Origin: Perilla frutescens | Taxonomy: Eukaryota > Streptophyta > Magnoliopsida > Lamiales > Lamiaceae | Length of the DNA stretch: 64,000 bases | NCBI GenBank assembly: GCA_026008535.1 | Contig: BRKX01000002.1 | Location: 70,329,380 to 70,393,379 of the forward strand | Reading direction: 5' to 3' | Shown here: piece by piece, positions 21,471-32,282 of the stretch | How the letters are laid out: each line of letters starts with the position of its first letter | Position numbering within the stretch: the first letter of the stretch is position 1 | Made by a program: the position numbers and the translations under genes | Notes under the pieces: model-generated | What the model was told of the DNA's origin: nothing | Database searches by the model: none | What the model saw: the letters and a program-made list of their open reading frames with translations, nothing else

Positions 21471-22203
21471 GCTCGTCTTTGTACTTTTCAGATAAAGAAG
21501 TAGAAGAAAACACAAATCTCTTCACTCTGATGTCAGCCCCTAATCTACAGTATTGCAACATTGAGTCACTAATGTAAAACTTCATCATTCAACTTGGAAC
21601 AAGGCTGAATTAAAAAGCACTTACTAGATAGAAATAAATAGAACTTCACCAGCCCCTTGCACAAGTATTAAGAATGGATGACCAAAGATAATTAATATGA
21701 TATTACTTCATAACATGGGGCGGTAAGAACCTGTTTCATATTGACACCAAAGAAAATGTTTACACCTCTCAGACTCAAAAAAATAGAAAGAAAAAAAAAA
21801 ATCACGTGTACCACACTGTTGGCTACATCGTTTGGCAGTAAGGAAATACTGAACCAATTACGTATAACCAAAAAAGATCGATGGAATAAGTTAACATGAG
21901 ATTTTTTTAAGAAAATGCGAAAATTAAAATTTTCCTAGCTCCTTAAAGAAACAATCCGGAGAGAACTAATTGTATTGTTGTCTGCTAATTTCCGTACCAA
22001 GAACTAGCAACCTAGTAGGATAGTAATACATGATATTACAATCCATCCATATCGTAATGCAGATGGTCAGGAAACCTGTTCTGCATCAAACAACGATTCA
22101 TTTGATTGAATAGCATATGAAATATATTTATACACGATGAATTATTCTTTGCTTCTCTTGCAAAAAAAAGAAAAAGAAAAAAGGAAACAGCAAATAACGA
22201 TTA

Positions 22204-22440
22204 CCTGTTTTGGGGTTAGGGTTTCGAATTCAGGGGCTCTGCTTTGGGGAGGAAGAAATACGTCCAGAAGCACAGATGGAATATGGCGGACGGCGGCGAG
22301 GCGAAGAGAAGCGTGAACGATGATAAGACGGCGGAGGAGCGTAAGTTGTGGTGGCGGAAGGCGGCGGAGGGGCGGAAAATGGAGGAATAGAAGGTGGAGA
22401 AGGATCTGAGATTAAGAGGCAGATACGGCGGACAAGACGG
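22204..22440 (-). other. candidate GET4 5' UTR exon
   Basis: On the minus strand, a GC-rich segment typical of a plant leader ends AACCCCAAAACAG followed by GTAATCG, a good donor, at about 22203. An acceptor-like pyrimidine stretch and AG lie just before the GET4 ATG (about 21485). The upstream end is estimated only. The stretch between (21490-22200) is intron-like with no frame. Confidence 0.5.
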
Positions 22441-23250
22441 GTGAATGGAGGAGTGAAATTCAGCTGTTTTCGTTAATTGTCATTACTGTATTATTTTTTA
22501 TTCTAAATTTTTTTGTTTTAAATTTATAATCTTAATCTCAAGATAAAAATGATCTATAAGACAACTAATAAATTATAAAATGTTATTGAGAAGGTATTCC
22601 ATACAACGTGCCTATTTCAGACGGCGCGTGGTTAACGCGCGGCGCCATTAATTTTTTATTTTTTTTAGCAGTTTTTTTGACTTTTTTTTTTAATTTTTTA
22701 TTCAATTTCACCTAAAAAAATCTTTCAAAAACACAAATAAATCCCTAAAAACATCCCCAAAAAACCCTAAAAAACACAAAATAAACCCCTAAAAACACTC
22801 CTGAAAAAATCCTAAGAAATACAAAATAAACCCCTAAAAACACCTCAACCCCAAAAAACTCTAAAAAACACAAAATATACCCTAAAACCCCCTAAAAAAA
22901 TTTTAAAAAAAACCCCTAAAAAACCATGAACCCTAAAAAAACCCCCTAAAAATCATGAACCTTAAAAAAACTCTAAACTACTAAACTCTAAACATTAATT
23001 CGAATGGAAAAAATCACAATTTGAACTAAATAAACAAATATAAAATAACTAGCAGACCCTTACTTTTTAATGATACAGATGATACTTTTCGAATTTTTGG
23101 TGATACTTTTTAGTGAGACTGTTGATACTGATTTAACCGTTTTTTTCTACTATTTTGCGGGTTGACCCGGGTCAAAGCGTGAGTTTGACCGCGTTGATCG
23201 GATCAAAGAGCGGGTTTGATCCGACCCGTCTTAAATAGCATTATTTATAA
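22440..23250. repeat. repeat-rich GET4 upstream region
   Basis: Three parts are visible. At 22620-22650 a GC-rich inverted motif (GCGCG TGGTTAA CGCGC) stands out in AT-rich DNA. At 22735-22990 an A/C-rich degenerate array uses CCCTAAA-like words in units of about 46-48 bp. At 23050-23245 a transposon-end repeat has CTTACT, GATACT, GATACT, GATACT at 23059, 23081, 23102, 23124 and a GGGTTGACCCGGGTCAAA tail, matching the fragment at 2640-2800. No gene is seen. Confidence 0.55.
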
Positions 23251-24465
23251 CAGTTGCATGGAAGTGTTTGTTAATGTTATTTGTTTTAAGCAATTCTAAA
23301 TAAAATATTTATACACAAATCTTCTCATTACTTCCCGTTACTGTAATAAATAAGTTGCATTTCTCCGCAAATTAATATATACATATGTCTTCTCATTATA
23401 TATATATGTGTGTGTGTGTGTGTGTCATATATAATGTGATAAAATAAATTCAGACTAATTTATATTATCGTTATATAAAATATTTATACTAAACATGTAT
23501 AAAGTATAAACCATAGCCGGGGCAATCTACATGCACATTCAATGTATACAATACAAGTACGTATATGTTGATAAATTTTATAAAGTGCAAAATAAAATTT
23601 ATATGCTTGGAAGCTAGGGCAACAAATTAATATGTTAGTAATTAATTACTGACTGATCGACATAATATTATGTTACAATAAAAATAACATGTACTACTAT
23701 ATAAATTGTCGGTATTAGATACTTAATTATATATAAAACAATCAATTATGCAGGATTAGTTAATACCTATATCTATATGTATATATATAAATACAATGAT
23801 CCTAGAAATATTATCCCTTTGACAAATAATAATACAGATTTAATATATAACTAGTATTTCTCTTGTGCGATGCACAAATAATTCTTATTTTTTTAAATTT
23901 GTAATATTATGATTATTTTTTAATTTTATATGTTGTGCTTAATTTTTAAAATTAATAAAATGATATGCACATATATTAATTAATTAGATAAGAAGATCAA
24001 TTTTGTGTAGTTACGGCAAATAAAAAGAAAATTAAATTTTAGGAACTAAATGAAAATCCATGTTAGAAAAAGATCGAATTGAAATATTTCAAACGACACG
24101 ATTTTATAAAAAGCAATGTATAATTGTCCAATATTAAAGAACGTTAGATTTCTTTGAATATATGATAGATATAAAAAATATAATAATTAAATTATTTTAA
24201 ATGATGAAATTGAAATAGAAAAATAAATTATTTTTATTATAGCGCAAAAAAAATAAAATCTATTTTTTTATACGACAAATGTAGAGTACTATACAAATCA
24301 TACCCACATATGCATAAAAAAATAAAATAAAAATATTATAAATCTTCAATTTTCAAGTAAAAAAATAATAAATAAGATTCCAAAAATTTGTTAAAATACA
24401 ACGGATATAATCTAAACCGTCATGAAAAATTAAAAAAAGAAGAAGAAAAATTTATAACAATAAAT
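23250..24465. other. AT-rich intergenic, no gene seen
   Basis: Very AT-rich with a TA then (TG)n microsatellite at about 23397-23425. No coding or structured element is recognised. Confidence 0.55.
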
Positions 24466-24608
24466 GTCACTACCGTTGTCTATTAACTCAAAACTGTTGT
24501 CTATTAATTTAGAACCGTTGTCTGTTATATAAAAAGTGTTGTTTAAAATATAATTATTAAATCACGTGTTAGACAACAATTTATAGTAGAACCGTTGTCT
24601 ATCATACG
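24466..24608. repeat. CACTA-like subterminal fragment with phased CCGTTGTC
   Basis: After GTCACTACCGTTGTC, the motif CCGTTGTC or a close variant starts at 24473, 24494, 24515 and 24536, each 21 bp apart. An inverted GACAAC and one more direct copy follow near 24580-24600. CACTACCG plus repeated CCGTTGTC resembles a CACTA element end. A matching right end was not found, and the Mutator-like element begins immediately after. Confidence 0.5.
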
Positions 24609-24618
24609 ACTTTGCCTT

Positions 24619-26830
24619 GAGGAAATTGCAATTTTGGTCCAATAAGATACATCTCTGTGCGAAAATGGTCCATCACGTTTCACTTTTGGTCCACTATCTT
24701 TTTTTCTTGGCAAAAGTGGTCCACCAATTAACGGAATCCGTTAGTTTAACAGTGCAAATTTGGTCCAACACTTTTTTTGACTATAAAAATGATTTGAATT
24801 ATAAAACAAAATATTTTCATATTTTTTGTAAAAATATTTTCGAATTTAATTTTCTGTACCTGATTGTTGATAGAGCGCATTCAAGTTTAGAATACTAGGA
24901 TTAAATATATAATTATTTATGTCATTTATGCGCTCCTACGTGCCTTGTCATAATTCAATACCAGAATTTGAATCATATAATTCTTATTTTTTTTTTACAA
25001 AAATATTGAAAAGTTAGATATTTTTTTAAAATATTTTAAATCCTGAATATTTTTACAAAACAGAACATAAATAAACATAAATATATTTGACCATTTAAAA
25101 AATAGAGCCGAAAATTAAAATACTCATTCTTATCATGAAAAAAATCTCTTTTACCCACTATAAGGAAAGTATTTAATAAATACCCAATTTTACTCTTATA
25201 GCCTTGCTTTTTCATTTTCCAATGTGAAAGGACATGGACCCCATATGTGTAAGAATTTTAGAAGGCTATTTTGCAAGTTTTTAAGGGAGTTAGAAGCATT
25301 TAATTTCAAAAGTAATATCCCAACAATCCTTGCACACGTGCATTAAAGTCGATCGTGATTTTTGGGTTTTCTATCGGGTTTTATATATCGGGTTTTCCTG
25401 GTTTTCTATCATAATTTCAATCGTCAACCGATCGGGTTTTCTATCGGGTTTTAAATATCGAAATTAATCGATCGGATTTTCTATTGGGTTTTAAATATCA
25501 GGTTTCATGAAATTCTATCATAATTTCGAGAGTATATTCATTCTAGTTTGGAGATATTTTCATTTGTATTGATTTAAATTGGGCACTTGGATGGTTATTT
25601 ATATTTTTTTCGGTGTTAATGAGATGTGCAAGTTGAGTAAGTTACTAATTAAAGGTTGGAAAACTAATATATTCTTAATTTGTGCATTTTTTTTTATCTT
25701 TTCAATTGGGATCCCGATGTGCCGACCGATCGTTTCACGATCGGAATTATATATCTCGATCATATCACAATCAATCCCGATAATACTAGATTGATCGGCA
25801 TAACGATCGAAGCCCGATGCTGATTCCAATCGATCTAAACATGACTGTGGAATTTATCCCGATAACATCACGATCGTATTCAGTGAAACCCGATATATAT
25901 ATATATATAATGTGAAAAATTTAGATAACGATCGTATTCAGTGAAATCCAGATCGGAATTTGAATTTTTTTCAGTTACTCGTGATTTGTCAGTCGTACAC
26001 ACAGACTTTATTGTAAGGGACAAAAAATGTCACATTGTTAGTACAATCACACTTTTTTTGTGTAAAATAAGTACATTTGTGTAAAGGTGGTGTAAGAGAT
26101 GTGTAAGAGATCACTTTTTGAGGGTATTTTAGACAGATTGGGTATTTATTGAATGTTTTTCATAAGGTGGGTAAAATATGTTTTTTTGAATAAGAAATGG
26201 GTACTATTATGTGTTTTTCGTAAAAAATACTTTCAATTACTACTACTCATTGACTCACCATTCATTTCTTTAATCAACTCCATAAACTCGAACCTAAAGA
26301 ACTAAATTTTAAATGATCAGTCATATCGAAAATACTTTATGTGTAAAGAAAAAGTAAAAAAATATAATAGTGACCAGACATGTTACATAAACTATGTGTG
26401 CTTACTACCAATATTTGGATACGGACTACCATAGAAGAATGGAGATGAATTACATTACGAGCATGTGTAAGCAAATAGGATATTTGGGGACGAATAAATA
26501 TTATGTTAAGGATCAAAATGGTAAGTTAATGAGGATGAGGCTCAAATATTCTTACTTGTATTGGAGACTGATAAAAATGATTTGGTGTATTTTTTAGTAT
26601 ATAAAATATTTTTCCCTAAAGGGGTGCACTTTTTTCCTACCAAAATAGTTTTTTTTTTTAATTTATAGTCAAAAAAAGTTCTGGACCAAATTTGCACCGT
26701 TAAACTAACGGATTCCGTTAACTGGTGGACCACTTTTGCCAAGAAAAAGAGATAGTGAACCAAAAGTAAAACGTGATGGACCATTTTCGCACAGGGGTGT
26801 ATCTTACTGGACCAAAATTGCAATTTCCTC
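24619..26830. mobile_element. Mutator-like element with long TIRs
   Basis: Inverted repeats of about 168 bp (24619-24786 and 26663-26830) begin GAGGAAATTGCAATTTTGG on each strand and differ at roughly ten positions. A 10-bp target duplication with one mismatch flanks them: ACTTTGCCTT (24609-24618) and ATTTTGCCTT (26831-26840). Long TIRs plus a 9-10 bp duplication point to Mutator-like transposition. No transposase is visible. The open frames in both TIRs (24617-24898 + and 26542-26832 -) are the same repeat read outward to inward, not genes. Confidence 0.9.
25360..25960. repeat. ATCGGG/GATCGG motif-rich block inside the Mutator-like element
   Basis: The left part (25365-25510) repeats TATCGGGTTTT-type words on the plus strand. 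The right part (25715-25945) carries CCCGAT and CGATCG words, partly in inverted orientation. Between them is plain AT-rich DNA. The arrangement resembles the subterminal repeats of a small transposon nested in the larger one, but termini were not resolved. Confidence 0.4.
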
Positions 26831-26840
26831 ATTTTGCCTT

Positions 26841-27400
26841 AATATATGTATAGATTTATAAAATTAAATTCATACATTGCACACGGAAAATAGTAATTAT
26901 GAGTGATATAGGGAATGACTAATCTCACTTTGAGGAAACTAGTATTATATCCCGTGCGATGCACGACGAGAGATTTATAAATGATTCATGACAAATAGTC
27001 TATACAAATAAAATAATTAAATTACAGTTAAATAATTAATAGAAATAATTATAACATGTATAAATAATATAATATTAAATTAGAATTTATTCACTATTTT
27101 ATTGACAGATAATCCATATCCATAAATAAACTTACACTTCTCATTCATTATTTCTAATTAAAAAAATAACATAATCGGTTTGCCGACAATCCATTAGAAA
27201 CATCATTCAAACCATTTATAATCTCACTTTGAGGAAATGATGGTTCCAACAGTAAATACTCATTACATTTTTAGGGCAGCCTTGATTCTTGCATAACCAA
27301 ATTACTATAAATTAATTTATTTAATTACACGTAAATACAACTTGGATAAAAGTGCGTGTGTGTATGTCTCTCTCTCTATATATGTATATATATATATATA
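26841..27400. other. AT-rich intergenic, no gene seen
   Basis: No coding signal. It ends in a CT tract and a (TA)n tract in which the next foldback element sits. Confidence 0.5.
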
Positions 27401-27401
27401 T

Positions 27402-27648
27402 AGGATTTGGTTCAAATGAGAACAGTGCTTCATGTAGGAACGTGAGAACGGGCTTGTTTAGTGTAAATTTAGTGCTTTTCTTACTGTATTTTGATGCAAT
27501 TTTTTAATTTTTATTTTTAATGCTTTTCTTATTGTATTTTAGTGCTAGATGATTTAGCACCAAAATAAAATAAGAAAAGCACTGAAATTACACTAAACAA
27601 GCCCGTTCTCATGTTCTCACACCAAACTTAGTTCCTATTATAACCAAC

Positions 27649-27651
<3 letters not shown>
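27402..27651. mobile_element. foldback MITE inserted in a (TA)n tract
   Basis: Left arm AGGATTTGGTTCAAATGAGAAC continues to AGTGCTTTTCTTACTG. The right arm is its inverted counterpart (AAGAAAAGCACTGAAATTAC then CAAGCCCGTTCTCATG and GGTT..CCCCT-type end). The arms almost meet, so the whole unit can fold back. TA microsatellite flanks both sides directly, so the insertion target was probably TA-rich and a duplication cannot be defined. Confidence 0.7.
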
Positions 27652-27689
<38 letters not shown>

Positions 27690-27919
27690 GCAGAGATGGG
27701 ATCATGTGAGAACCACACCTCCCTATGAGAACTGAGAACTAATTTTAACCACAGATCTCGCCTATTTGGACGGCCAAGATCTGTTCCAAACTTAAAAAAA
27801 ACGTGGCGGAATTAATGTAATATTACTGACTTTTTAATGAAGTAAGGGTATTTTCGTAATTTAGGAATTCTATTATTTTTTGCATCAAATCTCTTCCCGT
27901 CTTTTGAACCCTCATCTCC

Positions 27920-27962
<43 letters not shown>

Positions 27963-30500
27963 TTCCCACCGCCACACAACCCCATTCGCAGCCGTCGTGT
28001 GGACGCCATGCCGAAGCACTACCGTCCCGCCGTAAGATCGAATTTATCATCATTCGCTGAAAGATCTCTTTGATTTCTCTTCGATTTTGTTGTGTTTATG
28101 TAATTCAGATTCCAGTCGATTCATCTTAATCGATCGTTGTTCATGCGAGTTCTCCTAGAGTTTTGGTTGTTCGTTGTTCTTGGATGATGATGCCGGGTAA
28201 AAATATTTTTATCGTACTTTTTCTACGATTTTTTCACCCGATTCTCTTCGGTTCTCTACAATTTTGTTATGTTTTAGATTTGTTTGATAATATTGATTAA
28301 GCTGATTATGTTGAACTTTTGATTTTTGAGAATCAACATGTATTTCTAGCTCTGCAGATCGTGATTTCATATTTCTATGTACTTGTATCTCTCCAGATTT
28401 GTAATTACTATGTTCGTGAATCTTTGCATATTTGCTAGAATTACAAATTGTAAAAACAATTGAGATTTAGAAAAACATATTGCCAACAAATAGTTTAGCA
28501 CTAGTATTAAAATGTTTAACACTTCTGTAACCTATTTTAGCATTACTGTGAATAATTTTAACATTATTAAGCACTAACGTGATTAGTTATGTATTGATTA
28601 ATGTGCAGATTGTGTTTCTTCCACTTTGGAGATTTCACTTGTATTTTTTGTAATTAGCTACATTCAGTTGCAAACCAGACATATTCCTCAGAAATTACTG
28701 TCTTTCTCCGCGCGGCGAGCGTCCAAATCGAGGCTGTGCGATCGGCTTCTGTGCTGCTGCAGAATATCCTCCACCACTGACGCCACCGAAAACAGCAATG
28801 CGCCTTCAATCGCCGCCATTCCAACCCCCCCTCTCTCTCTACAACTCAGCAAACCTCCAATTTCAATTCTCCGGTTCGGAACAAAATCATTCAATGAAAT
28901 TTCAGATACAACTTACTCCTATGGAAAATCAGTACTGATTATTAGAGCTTCAACATCAAGGTAGATAGATACATACACGCGATCATATATAGAGAGATAA
29001 TAGTTAGCTTTTAGCACTGATAGTTTATATTTTAGCACTGATAGTTTATATTTTAGCACTGGTGGTTTATATTTTAGCACCGGTAGTTTATATTTTAACA
29101 TTTCCATTTCCTTTTTTAACACTGTTAGTTTAATCTTTGAATATTTTGGTAGGTGGTAGTGTTAGCATTTGTAGTCTGTTATTTACGATGAGAAAGACAT
29201 AATAATAGACAATATCATCATCTCTCTTCCGAGCAAGTTCAGCAGCTCGAAGCGTATGCATTCTACTGATTAATTTGCATCTAATTTATATCTTTATTAA
29301 TTTGTGCATGTATTTTGCTTTTGCATGAAGCTTTGGAAATTAAACACTACACTTGGTTGTTTTACTGATTTATGAGATGAGATTATTTTTGGATTTATTT
29401 TGTATGTTGATGTGTTGTATTAATGTTGTGGGATTTTATTTGAATGGATGAAGATTTTTTAAGGAACATCCACATCCTAATGAGGATCAGAGACTGCAAC
29501 TGAGAAATGAATTAGGGCTCTGATGATATTTTTTTATTGTAATGTTAAACAATTGTCATGTTAGTGCTAAAATAAATGATGACAGTGCTAAAATAGGGAA
29601 TGACAATGCTAAAATCCTAAATTGAAAAATATACGCGTGAATCACATATACAATGCTAAACTTTTAAAATCATGTTCCATGTATCATCCAAATATTGATG
29701 TGACATAATTACTATCGAATAAGTCGGACTTTGTGATTCCAATTTCACTCGGAAAAAAGTATTATGAGAGTCCTATTACATTATCTAATAGGGCGTTTAA
29801 TAATGTCCTATTAATTATTATTTACATTATAAGAAATTTCCGTGTTAAGACATTTCAAACCGTCCTATTATAAACTTTAATATGGCACTATTACACCTAT
29901 AATCATTTAACAATGTGTCTAATATGTGAGTCCTTTCACTTAAATAAATAAATTATGAGAAAGTCCTATTATAGTACCTATTAGGGTTTTCATTACTGTT
30001 ATAAACTAATTAATATAAAGTTTTCACAACTACAAAGTTATTTAACAATGTGTCTAATATTTGAGTCCTTTTACTCAAAAAAAAAAAACAATCGAGAAAC
30101 TTTTATTACAGTACCAAATAGGGCATTTATTAATATCCTATTAGTTATTGTTGTAACAATAAGAAATTTTTCCTTAATGAGACACTTCAAATTGTCCTAT
30201 TATAAGCAAGCTTTAATATGACGTTTTCACACGCTACGGAATCATTTAACGTGTCAAATATGAGTCCTTTCAGTCAAAAAAAAATTATGGGTCCTATTAC
30301 AGTACATAATATGGCGTTTATTGATGTCCTATTAGTTTTTGTTGTCATTGTAAGAAAATTTCCTTAATAAGACAATTCAAACTGTCCTATTATATACTTT
30401 ACTATGACGTTTTCAGTCATTAACGTGTCACAATATGCGTAATAAGACACTTGTATATGTCATATTAGGTTTTCACAAAATATAATAACACTTCCAAGGG
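27690..30500. mobile_element. non-autonomous DNA element, second copy of the phased-TTAGCA family
   Basis: The head (GTGAGAACCACACC then TGAGAACTGAGAAC and CTCGCCTATTTGGAC) matches the copy at 12237. It has a (CT)n tract at 27924-27957. TTAGCA/TTAACA arrays at 21-bp steps start at 28495, 28516, 28537, 28558 and at 29011, 29032, 29053, 29074, 29095, 29116. The inverted form TGCTAA occurs at 29565, 29586, 29607. The segment 29540-29760 is the reverse complement of 12900-13370. From 29770 a longer tandem repeat follows. An unrecognised 112-codon frame at 28626-28964 (+) has no family resemblance and I do not call it a gene. Borders are approximate. Confidence 0.5.
29770..30480. repeat. degenerate tandem repeat, about 3.7 units
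   Basis: Units begin near 29770, 29962, 30096 and 30290 with GTCCTATTACAGTAC-type sequence. They contain AATAGGGCGTTTATTAATGT, AAACTGTCCTATTATA and AACGTGTC words in the same order. Unit length varies between about 134 and 194 bp. The reverse complement of one unit lies at 13740-14040, tying both loci to the same element family. Confidence 0.6.
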
Positions 30501-32282
30501 TCCTATAGAGTGTTTACAAGTGTTCAATTAAGGAACTTTTATTGTATTGCCTAACTTTGAGTGATCTTGAACATCGCATCATTAGGGGAAATTCTATGAC
30601 GCAACACATGTGTCGCACTACATGCTATAGCGTCATAAAATTTGTCTTTAAACCAGAGTTACGTCCCTAATATTCGAATAACATTATTAGTATTTTTAAT
30701 ATATTTTATCTTCAAATTTTCATATATACGTTTCATTTTTAGAATATTTTGGCAAGTATCGCAGTGGGTTTGAGGTGGGCTGGATAAAAGTTGAAGCCTT
30801 CCCCACAAACATCACAAGTCATTGTTATCACAAGTTTAACATTAATTCTGTTTTTAGAAGTACCACCGGCCACTACCATCTCAAACATGCTCATTATTTG
30901 AACTCCTGACTTTTCAGTAATAACATCGATTACTCCACCGTTAGGAGCTCAACAAAAATTGAACTTTGTGACTATAAAAATAGTTTACAAAACTGTAAAT
31001 TAATAGAAAAATTAATTGAACGAATGCGTTTTTCTTTTCTTTTCTTTTTTCCAATTTAGCGAAACATAAATTTTATGAACGCGCACCATATATATTTATG
31101 GCGCAGATTTCACGTAAAATAATATGCATAAAATTAAAAAACATAAAGAAAATAAAATTCATTGACTCATTGTGTATGTATTTATGAAAGTAACTAAATG
31201 TATTCAATTTTAGAAAGCTAAAAAAATTGAATATTCCATGCGTACGTACTCTTAGCATCAACGTACAATCTTTCAAAAAAGAAAATTGCAGTTCGAGAAT
31301 TGAACGCCGATTTTTTTGGATACAATCAAAAAGGTTGAAGATGATATCCAGCTAGTTTTAAATTTCTAGTGGAAAAGGCAACGGAATGGTATTTTACTAG
31401 ACCATAAATTTATATAGTTCTTTCGAGAATTTGGCATCTTATTAATTTATTAAAATTAGTAATTTAACAAACTAGCCTAAGTCGAAACTATTTATTTCAG
31501 AGAAGTTATTATTAATTTACAGCAATTCATCCAAAAATGTTAAAACTAGTGGAAGTGTTACCAACTTTGCAACCATAAGTTCCTTTTTGTGCAAATGCAA
31601 CAAACTTGGTATGAAGTCAAATGAAATAGTTGATAAAATCATGCAAAAATCCTGAGCAGATCATGAATTCAATCATTTTGCACTATAATTTTGTCTTGCA
31701 AAAGGTGGGGTTGGGGTTGGGACATGCATGTGGTTGGTGGACTACCATGTTCAAAGCTTATTATCCACTTTATGTCAACATCTCATACTCCATTAAATTA
31801 ATTACAAACATGTCCATCACAAAGCCAGCAAGCCATAGTTGTTAACCTAATTATTGAACGGCAGATTGATTGAGAAGGCTACCCACCCTTGTTTCTTTCC
31901 TACCTCCTCACCCTCTATTTCTTATCGTGTTTCATTTCATTTTCATTTGTACTCGACTCGGCCCGGCCCGGTTATGTGTCACGCTGTACGTATCACGTGC
32001 AAAAGGTCGAACTACCCAGAGGCCAGAACACAGAGAATCAAACAATCATAACTAGGCATCACGGAAATCATGCAACTTATAAAACTACTATATTTGCAAC
32101 CAGAAAACTGCTTTAAGACTGTGCCATTGTGTGTGTGTTTCCTGGGATTTTAACCAAGAAAGGAAGATGGAGTTGAGGGGGAGAATGTACACAAGTCTGA
32201 GACAAGAAAGGTTGCAGTAATGAAGTTCTATAATGCAGACTATACAACTAGATACGACGAAATCTTACTAGAAGAGATCGAG
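30500..32282. other. intergenic and SirB1-like gene 3' flank
   Basis: A small foldback GAAATTCTATGACGC ... GCGTCATAAAATTT lies at 30595-30645 and resembles a MITE end. The remainder is AT-rich. Short frames at 31630-32116 have no family resemblance. The minus-strand gene's 3' UTR probably occupies part of 32150-32282. Confidence 0.45.

Noticed and set aside
24617..24898. 93-codon frame, with a near copy at 26542-26832 on the other strand
   Set aside because: Both are the same Mutator-like TIR translated; the similarity is due to the inverted repeat, not a gene pair.
28626..28964. 112-codon frame MEISLVFFVISY...
   Set aside because: It lies inside a non-autonomous element, spans a low-complexity region and matches no family I know.
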